Source: Candidatus Intricatilinea gracilis (GTDB taxonomy: Bacteria > Pseudomonadota > Gammaproteobacteria > Burkholderiales > Burkholderiaceae_C). Taken from it: a stretch of 64,000 bases of DNA. Below the pieces are notes generated by a model that searched no databases, had not been told where the DNA came from, and saw only the letters and a list, made by a program, of their open reading frames with translations. Positions 58,683-64,000 of the stretch are shown piece after piece. The stretch is taken from positions 558,001 to 622,000 of the forward strand of contig JADJDQ010000001.1 of NCBI GenBank assembly GCA_016702605.1. Reading direction: 5' to 3'. Numbering within the stretch: position 1 is the stretch's first letter; every line of letters begins with the position of its first letter. Position numbers and translations under genes: made by a program.

Positions 58683-61142
58683 ATGACACCTCCCTGGACC
58701 CTGCTCAGCCACTGCCGCCGACTCACCACCCGAGCCGCAGTGCAGGCCGGTCCGAAGGCGATGTTGGCGCTCGTGACGGTGGCGGCGCTTCTGGCACTGG
58801 TGACCCCGGTATTGGCCCAGGGTTCGGCAACACCCGCCAGCCCACCGCAGGTCGATGCCGCAGCCGCCACCCGGGCGCCACTCGCGCGTGCCCCTCGCAT
58901 CGGCCTGGTGTTATCGGGTGGTGGCGCACGCGGGCTGGCGCATGTGGGCGTGCTCAAGGTGCTGGAGCGCGCCCGCGTGCCGATCGCCGCGATCGCCGGC
59001 ACGTCGATGGGCGCCATCATCGGCGGGCTGTACGCCAGCGGTGTGAGTGCCGACGAGCTGGAGCGCGAGCTGCTGGCGCTGGATTGGGACGCCCTGTTTG
59101 CCACCCGTGTGCCCCGCGCCTCGTTGGCGCAGCGGCGCAAGGAGGAGGATTTCGACGTCTCGCCGGCCATCGAGCTGGGCATCAAGCCCGACAGCGGCGA
59201 GCTGATGTTGCCGCTGGGCGGTGTGTCGAGCCGTGGGCTGGAGCTGCTGCTGCGTCGTTACACGCTGCCGGTCCGCCGGGCGGCGCATTTCGACGCGCTG
59301 CCGATCCCGTTTCGCGCCGTGGCCACCGACATGGAAACCGGCGCGGCCGTGGTGTTCGACCGCGGCGACCTGGCCACCGCGCTGCGCGCCAGCATGTCGG
59401 TGCCCGGTGTGTTTGCGCCGCTGGAGGTGGACGGGCGCATCCTGGGCGACGGTGGCCTGGTCAACAACCTGCCGGTCGACGTGGTGCGGGCGATGGGGGT
59501 GGACGTCGTCATCGCCGTCAACATCGGCACACCGCTGCAGCCCCGTGCGACGCTGGGCACGGTGTCGGGGGTGACGCTGCAGATGATCAACATCCTGACC
59601 GAGCAGAACGTGGCCCGTTCGCTTGCGCAACTGGACGCGGCGCGCGGCGACATCCTGCTGGTGCCGCCGCTGGGCAGCCTCAGTTCGAGCGATTTCGCCC
59701 GAGCGCCCGAGTTCATGTTGCGCGGCGAACGTCAGGCCACGCTGCAGTTCGAGCAGCTCGCGGCGCTGGGCCTGTCGCCCGAAGACTGGGCAGTGCGGCG
59801 CCAGCGTCTGGCCGGCTGGCCGGCGGCCGATGCAGCGCCGGTGCTGGTCAGCGTGACCTTTGAGGGCCAGCAGGTCAGCCGGCCGCAGGTGTACGCCAGC
59901 CGCCTGGCCAGCCGCGTCGGCCAACCCTTCGATGCCAGGCAGGCTGAAAGCGACAGCCGCGCACTGGCGGCCAACGACGACTATCAACACACCGACTACC
60001 GACTGGTCGACGGGCCCGACGGCACCGGCCTGGTGTTCCAGCTGGACGAAAAACCCTGGGGGCCAAACTACTTTCGCGCCGGGCTCGAGCTGGCGAGCGA
60101 TTTCGCCGGGCGCGGCGAGTTCAACGTCAAGCTCAGCCACAACCGTCACTGGCTCAACGCAGCCGGTGGCGAATGGCGCAACCGCCTGCAGATCGGCTCG
60201 ATGCCGCGCTGGTCGACCGAGTGGTACCAGCCGCTGACACGCCAGATCGACCCGAGCGGTGCCTGGTTCGCCTCGTTGCATGCCGACGGTGAACGCCGCC
60301 GCAGCAATGCCTACCGGCCGCTGGCGCCGGGCGAAAGCGGGAGGTCGCCACAACTGCTGGCGCGATACGCTCGTAGCCAGTTGCGCGCGGGCTTCGACAT
60401 CGGCCAACCCTGGGGGCGCTGGGGTGAACTGCGCAGTGGCCTGAGCTACGACAGCCTGACGCTGCAGCCCGAGTTGCTGGCCGGCGATGTGACGCTGACC
60501 GGCGCCGGCACCGACCTGCACAGCCAGGAGCTGTCGTGGCGCGGTGTGGCGGTGATCGACCAGCTCGACTACACAAGCTTCCCGACCCAGGGTTACCGCG
60601 TGCGCCTGGTCGGCGTTTACGGCCGGCGCAGTGGCGCACCCGAGTTGCTGGCGAGTGGATCGGAGAACTTCCGCCGCGTCGAACTCGACATCACCGACGT
60701 GCACAGCGTCGGGCGCTTCAGCCTGGACGGCACGCTGCGCCTGCGTTATGCCGACCAGAGCCTGATCCAGCCCTTCAGCGCACCGGCACCCGGCTCGGGC
60801 AACACCACCAGCGGCGGCGTCGGCCAGTACACGCTGGGTGGCTTTCACAACCTGTCGGGGTACGAGACCGACCAGCTGTCGGGCAACCAGGTGGTGTTCG
60901 GCCGGCTGACCGGCTACCTGCGGCTAAACAACCAGCCGGTGCTGACTCGAGGTTTCTTTGCCGGCGCCACGGTCGAGCTGGGCAACACCTGGGAGCGACG
61001 CAGCTCCGTGCGCTGGCGCAATCTGCGGTCGGGCTACAGCGTGTTTCTCGGCGCCGACACCGGCCTCGGGCCGTTCTACCTGGGGCTGACCTGGGCGCCC
61101 AAGGGGTCGACCGGTGTGTACCTGCAGCTCGGCCGACCCTGA
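58683..61142 (+). CDS. Patatin-like phospholipase with outer-membrane barrel-type C-terminus (PlpD-like)
   Basis: An 819-residue exported protein. A signal (LALVTVAALLALVTPVLA) is followed by a patatin domain with IGLVLSGGGARGLAHVGVLKVLERA (oxyanion), IAGTSMGAIIGGLYASG (Ser nucleophile) and DGGLVNNLPVDVVRAMG (catalytic Asp). A POTRA-like segment (VLVSVTFEGQQVSRPQVYASRLASRVG) and a 400-residue beta-barrel with regular amphipathic strands follow. This is the layout of type Vd autotransporter PlpD and of bacterial YplA-like surface lipases. The last residue is Pro, not Phe. Divergent from paiB-like gene. Confidence 0.85.
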   Translation: MTPPWTLLSHCRRLTTRAAVQAGPKAMLALVTVAALLALVTPVLAQGSATPASPPQVDAAAATRAPLARAPRIGLVLSGGGARGLAHVGVLKVLERARVPIAAIAGTSMGAIIGGLYASGVSADELERELLALDWDALFATRVPRASLAQRRKEEDFDVSPAIELGIKPDSGELMLPLGGVSSRGLELLLRRYTLPVRRAAHFDALPIPFRAVATDMETGAAVVFDRGDLATALRASMSVPGVFAPLEVDGRILGDGGLVNNLPVDVVRAMGVDVVIAVNIGTPLQPRATLGTVSGVTLQMINILTEQNVARSLAQLDAARGDILLVPPLGSLSSSDFARAPEFMLRGERQATLQFEQLAALGLSPEDWAVRRQRLAGWPAADAAPVLVSVTFEGQQVSRPQVYASRLASRVGQPFDARQAESDSRALAANDDYQHTDYRLVDGPDGTGLVFQLDEKPWGPNYFRAGLELASDFAGRGEFNVKLSHNRHWLNAAGGEWRNRLQIGSMPRWSTEWYQPLTRQIDPSGAWFASLHADGERRRSNAYRPLAPGESGRSPQLLARYARSQLRAGFDIGQPWGRWGELRSGLSYDSLTLQPELLAGDVTLTGAGTDLHSQELSWRGVAVIDQLDYTSFPTQGYRVRLVGVYGRRSGAPELLASGSENFRRVELDITDVHSVGRFSLDGTLRLRYADQSLIQPFSAPAPGSGNTTSGGVGQYTLGGFHNLSGYETDQLSGNQVVFGRLTGYLRLNNQPVLTRGFFAGATVELGNTWERRSSVRWRNLRSGYSVFLGADTGLGPFYLGLTWAPKGSTGVYLQLGRP

Positions 61143-61165
61143 GCAGGCGCAGCCGACCGGCGGTG

Positions 61166-61981
61166 TCAGACGTCGTCGCGGTCTACTGCTGGGGCGTCGT
61201 CACCACCGACGGTGCTGTCGTCGTCGTCATGCGCCAGCAGCTCGTGAGTGCCACCGGCCACCGGCAACATCGGGATGGGCGCACCTTCGGGTAGCGGCGG
61301 GCACCAGTCACGCAGGCAGGTGGCCAGGTCGTCCAGGCCGTGGCGAGAGAGGGCAGAAAACAACACCACACCGACGTCCGAACTCTCGGTGGCGAGTTCG
61401 CCGAGGTCTTCCTGCGTCTTGCGCAGGATCTCGGCGGCCTGTTTGCGGCCGAGTTTGTCGGCCTTGGTCAGCACCACCAGCAGCTTCACTTCACCACTGG
61501 CAACACGCGGTGCGACGAAGTCGAGCAGCTGCCGGTCCAGCGCCGTCAGGCCGTGGCGGGCATCGACCATCTGCACCACACCGGCCAGGTTGCGCCGCGC
61601 GGCCAGGTAGTCGGCCATCACCTTTTGCCAGCGCAACTTGGCGGCGCGTTCGACCGCCGCGTAGCCGTAGCCGGGCAGGTCGGCCCACAAGGCGTCGGGC
61701 ACCTCCTTTGGGCCGAGCAGGAACAGGTTGATGTGCTGGGTGCGCCCAGGCGTCTTGGAGGCAAACGCCAGCTGGCGTTGCTGGGCCAGCGTGTTGATGG
61801 CGGTCGACTTGCCGGCGTTGGACCTGCCGACAAAGGCGATCTCGGGCAGGTCGTGTGCAGGCAGCTGTTCGAGCTTGCTGGCGGTGGTGAAAAAGCGTGC
61901 ACCGTGGGCCCAGGCCAGGGCGGCGCGCACTTGCGGGTCCACCTGCGCGGGGCGGGTGGGGGTCTTGTAAGCAGGCTGCAT
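61166..61981 (-). CDS. engB: Ribosome biogenesis GTP-binding protein EngB (YsxC) with acidic tail
   Basis: A 271-residue GTPase for 50S ribosome assembly. G1 is FVGRSNAGKSTAINTL at about residues 50-65, G3 LPGYGYA, G4 VVLTKADK; ASKTPGRTQHINLF is the EngB switch I hallmark. The C-terminal region of about 45 residues is acidic and disordered (LAHDDDDSTVGGDDAPAVDRDD), longer than the usual 200-residue family. It is convergent with the patatin gene by 23 bp and divergent from cytochrome c4 as in many Burkholderiales. Confidence 0.92.
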   Translation of the reverse strand: MQPAYKTPTRPAQVDPQVRAALAWAHGARFFTTASKLEQLPAHDLPEIAFVGRSNAGKSTAINTLAQQRQLAFASKTPGRTQHINLFLLGPKEVPDALWADLPGYGYAAVERAAKLRWQKVMADYLAARRNLAGVVQMVDARHGLTALDRQLLDFVAPRVASGEVKLLVVLTKADKLGRKQAAEILRKTQEDLGELATESSDVGVVLFSALSRHGLDDLATCLRDWCPPLPEGAPIPMLPVAGGTHELLAHDDDDSTVGGDDAPAVDRDDV

Positions 61982-62102
61982 TTGACGCCATTGTAAAATC
62001 TGCGGGTTTCGCGCCTCCGGGGTGATTTGTCTTTGTCCCCGCGCAAGGCCTACTTCTGCGGGATATGCTTGCCCGCCCACTTCGATCTGACCAAACGACA
62101 CC

Positions 62103-62729
62103 ATGAAGCTCTACGTTCCGACGATCCTGGCCCTGGGACTTGCCGCACTGCTTTCGACTGCATCGGCCAACGAGACCAAGCCCGAGGCCAAGGTTGACCC
62201 GGCGCGTGGTGCCGAACTGTCCGCCACCATCTGCGGCGCCTGCCACACCAACGACGGCAGCCGCGGCGTGCCGGCCAATCCGATCCTGCAAGGCCAGCAT
62301 CCCGAATACCTCGTCAAACAACTCGGCGAGTTCAAGAGTGACCAGCGTGCCAGCGCGATCATGAAGGGTTTCGCCTCGATGCTGTCGGACGCTGACATGA
62401 AGAGTGTGGCCGCTTTCTATTCGAGCAAGCAGCCTGCAGCCGGCGCCGCACGCGACAAGGACCTGGTCCGGCTGGGTGAGAAGATCTACCGCGGTGGCAT
62501 TGCCGATCGCAGCATCCCGGCCTGTGCCGGCTGCCACAGCCCGACCGGCATGGGCATCCCGGCCCAGTACCCGCGTGTGGCCGGCCAACATGCCGACTAC
62601 ACCGAAGCACAACTCAAGGCCTTCCGCGACGGCATCCGCAAGAACAGCGCGCAGATGACCGGTGTGGCCGCCAAGCTCAACGACCGCGAGATCAAGGCGG
62701 TGGCCGACTACATGGCCGGCCTGAACTGA
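62103..62729 (+). CDS. Cytochrome c4 (di-heme)
   Basis: A 208-residue periplasmic di-heme electron carrier that can feed cbb3 oxidase. A signal (MKLYVPTILALGLAALLSTASA) is followed by heme motif 1 CGACH at about residues 44-48 (ICGACHTNDGSRGVPANPILQGQHPEYLVKQL) and heme motif 2 CAGCH at about 141-145 (ACAGCHSPTGMGIPAQYPRVAGQHADYTEAQL). Axial Met ligands appear at SAIMKGFA and AQMTGVA. The gene ends with a hairpin terminator (62771-62793). Confidence 0.93.
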   Translation: MKLYVPTILALGLAALLSTASANETKPEAKVDPARGAELSATICGACHTNDGSRGVPANPILQGQHPEYLVKQLGEFKSDQRASAIMKGFASMLSDADMKSVAAFYSSKQPAAGAARDKDLVRLGEKIYRGGIADRSIPACAGCHSPTGMGIPAQYPRVAGQHADYTEAQLKAFRDGIRKNSAQMTGVAAKLNDREIKAVADYMAGLN

Positions 62730-62770
62730 TCTGGTCCTGTCTGCGACGGCTTCGGTCGTCGCCCCCCAGC

Positions 62771-62793
62771 AAAGCCGGCCGCGAGCCGGCTTT
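62771..62793 (+). terminator. Intrinsic terminator after cytochrome c4
   Basis: AAAGCCGGC at 62771-62779 pairs with GCCGGCTTT at 62785-62793 (nine pairs, five-base loop), followed by T-rich GTCGTTT. It lies 42 bp after the stop codon. Confidence 0.75.
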
Positions 62794-62957
62794 GTCGTTT
62801 CTGGTCGGCCAGGGTGCCGAAGGACACGCCGCATCGACCGGCTTTTCCGGCTTTTGCATTGCCGGGACGCGCCTGCACGACGACTCTTGCAAACACTGGA
62901 CAAGCACTTGCCGAAGTGCCGAAACCAGCCGATATGCTTGTGCAACCAGGAGCCGAC

Positions 62958-63398
62958 ATGCCGCATATCCAGCGCAACCGTCAGGGGGACATCACGAGCC
63001 TGCATCGCGACGCGGTGCCTGGCGGCGAGTACCTGCCCGACGAACACCCCGAGGTGCAGGCCTTTGTCGGCCGACCCGCTGCGCCGGTCGACGCGACCGC
63101 TGCGCTTTTTGCCAGCCTGGACAGCGACGTCATCCGTGTCATCGAGGATCTGGTCGACGTGCTGGTGGCGCGCAACGTCATCCGTATCACCGACCTGCCG
63201 GCCGAAGCGCAGCTGAAGCTGTTCGACCGCAAGAGTTTTCGCGAAGGCGTCAAACGCAGCAGCCTGCAGTTGTTCGCCACCAGCACGGGGTTCGACATCG
63301 ACAGCGGCGTGGTGCCCACCGGCGCTTTCGCCGCCCCCCCGCCGACGGGCGCCGTCAATCACCGCGGCCTGCGCGCCAGCGACGACGACGTGCTCTGA
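62958..63398 (+). CDS. Conserved hypothetical protein (Burkholderiales)
   Basis: A 146-residue protein, MPHIQRNRQGDITSLHRDAVPGGEYLPDEHPEVQAFVG at the start, then DVIRVIEDLVDVLVARNVIRITDLPAEAQLKLFDRKSFREGVKRSSL. This pattern (EDLIDVLI-K-VIRITDLP-AAQ-KL) is common and uncharacterised in beta-proteobacteria; it is sometimes mislabelled as tryptophan synthase beta, for which no support is seen. AGGAG six bases upstream supports the ATG at 62958. The C-terminus is flexible. A strong hairpin follows. Confidence 0.75.
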   Translation: MPHIQRNRQGDITSLHRDAVPGGEYLPDEHPEVQAFVGRPAAPVDATAALFASLDSDVIRVIEDLVDVLVARNVIRITDLPAEAQLKLFDRKSFREGVKRSSLQLFATSTGFDIDSGVVPTGAFAAPPPTGAVNHRGLRASDDDVL

Positions 63399-63408
63399 AT
63401 CTTGCAGC

Positions 63409-63448
63409 GGCTCCGCCAGCCCAGGGCTTGGCCTGGGCCGGCGGAGCC
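63409..63448 (+). terminator. Strong GC-rich hairpin after the 62958 gene
   Basis: A 17-pair stem (63409-63425 with 63432-63448, one mismatch) and a six-base loop, eleven bases after the stop codon. There is no T-run, but it is the most stable simple hairpin that I see; it may serve as transcript end or 3' stability element. Confidence 0.6.
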
Positions 63449-63610
63449 GGGCTACCTCACGCAGGTAAAGGTGGTGGCTAGCGGTCTCCAAAGGCGCTGC
63501 CCGGCACGGATTGCGCACGACTGTAAGAATCGGCCGGGTTCAGGCGACCCAGTCAGGCACATCCCTGCCGACGACTGCGTTCGGTCGCCGTGCCACTGGA
63601 GCCTGATTCG

Positions 63611-64000
63611 ATGACCATCCACCGCGCCCCCCCCGTAGACCGCCACACCAGCGGCCTGAATCACCCCCACCCCAGCGAGATCACGCCGCAGGCCGAGTAT
63701 GCCGAACGGCGCGCCTGGCTGGCCAGGTCCGGCCTGGCGGGCGCCGGGTTGCTGGCGGCGAGCGCTTTGCCCGGGCTGATGAGGTCGGCGCAGGCCCAGG
63801 CTCCCGCCCGGCCGGGCAAACTCGCCGCGCTGGCCGGCAGTCGCAGCAACGTGGCCGGCGCGCTGGTGATGGAAAAACCCACCGCCTACACCGATGCCAC
63901 GACCTACAACAATTTCTACGAGTTCGGCACCGACAAGTCCGACCCGGCGCGCAATGCCGGCAAGCTGATCACCCGGCCCTGGTCGGTGGCTGTCGAAGGT
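63611..64000 (+). CDS. msrP: Protein-methionine-sulfoxide reductase catalytic subunit MsrP (YedY), 5' part
   Basis: The first 130 codons of a molybdopterin-dependent periplasmic enzyme that repairs oxidised methionines with MsrQ. A Tat signal is expected (ERRAWLARSGLAGAGLLAASALPGLM, about residues 32-57), followed by TAYTDATTYNNFYEFGTDKSDPARNAGKLITRPWSVAVEG, the diagnostic YNNFYEFGTDKSDP stretch. The gene continues beyond the right edge. GGAG nine bases upstream supports the ATG at 63611. Confidence 0.92.
   Translation, partial: MTIHRAPPVDRHTSGLNHPHPSEITPQAEYAERRAWLARSGLAGAGLLAASALPGLMRSAQAQAPARPGKLAALAGSRSNVAGALVMEKPTAYTDATTYNNFYEFGTDKSDPARNAGKLITRPWSVAVEG

Noticed and set aside
62958..63398. 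Tryptophan synthase beta subunit
   Set aside because: Related proteins sometimes carry that label, but no PLP-binding lysine motif or length match is present.
61491..63518. 675-codon minus-strand frame across engB, cytochrome c4 and the next gene
   Set aside because: Runs through two c-type heme motifs and a terminator on the other strand; not a plausible gene.

Overview
The window is about 64 kb of very GC-rich DNA, densely coding on both strands, with several inverted repeats between genes and no rRNA, tRNA or CRISPR array that I could recognise. The gene content points to a beta-proteobacterium of the order Burkholderiales, perhaps near Sphaerotilus/Leptothrix or the Comamonadaceae. It includes a leucine/isovalerate (liu) carboxylase cluster beside an AraC regulator, the protocatechuate branch of the beta-ketoadipate pathway with PobA, malate synthase G, cytochrome c4 beside EngB, a PCuAC copper chaperone with a DUF2946 protein, and a start of MsrP. 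The genus is inference only.

Layout. 0-5.4 kb: end of a branched-chain amino acid type ABC importer (permease, binding protein), an iron-type alcohol dehydrogenase, a copper-chaperone pair and a ribbon-helix-helix/PIN toxin-antitoxin pair. 5.4-11.5 kb: AraC regulator divergent from the methylcrotonyl-CoA carboxylase operon (beta subunit, methylglutaconyl-CoA hydratase, biotin-containing alpha subunit), with an unusual 133-bp duplication at the start of the alpha gene. 11.5-14.3 kb: a gene remnant, a VapBC pair, and a secreted protein followed by a zinc-ribbon membrane protein. 14.4-17.4 kb: a PcaC-PcaD fusion divergent from pobA. 17.4-21.2 kb: an accessory island (GIY-YIG gene of low GC, PrlF/YhaV, a PIN pair with a duplicated gene tail, rhodanese, ankyrin protein), closed by a second, decayed copy of the pobA 3' end. 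21.1-30.5 kb: M48 peptidase, SulP transporter, 4-hydroxybenzoyl-CoA thioesterase-like enzyme, a HlyD/permease/permease operon without an ATPase gene, and a CAP-domain lipoprotein.

30.7-41.8 kb: a large 2OG-Fe(II) oxygenase-like protein, apt, a two-gene P-loop ATPase plus TPR-repeat system whose repeats are almost identical 123-bp units, malate synthase G, a haloacid-dehalogenase divergent from a LysR regulator, and a PAS-like protein. 41.9-48.3 kb: a 1,692-residue CheB-CheR-PAS-GGDEF-EAL fusion and an AEC transporter. 48.6-50.6 kb: a frameshifted TIR-domain membrane protein and a VapBC pair. 50.7-64 kb: PhoD phosphatase, a secreted protein, Rep helicase, a MarR regulator with a histone-H1-like tail, an rRNA methyltransferase, PaiB-like protein, a patatin with an outer-membrane-type C-terminus, EngB, cytochrome c4, a hypothetical protein and the start of msrP.

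Functional links. The thioesterase, PobA and PcaC-PcaD could take 4-hydroxybenzoyl-CoA through 4-hydroxybenzoate and protocatechuate towards beta-ketoadipate, although the dioxygenase and cycloisomerase genes are not here. The liu genes give leucine/isovalerate breakdown. Five toxin-antitoxin type loci, a TIR protein and the ATPase/TPR pair make the accessory parts rich in conflict-type genes. The ATPase/TPR pair at 34.0-37.0 kb is my best candidate for a little-described system. All family assignments are from reading the sequence, without database searches.
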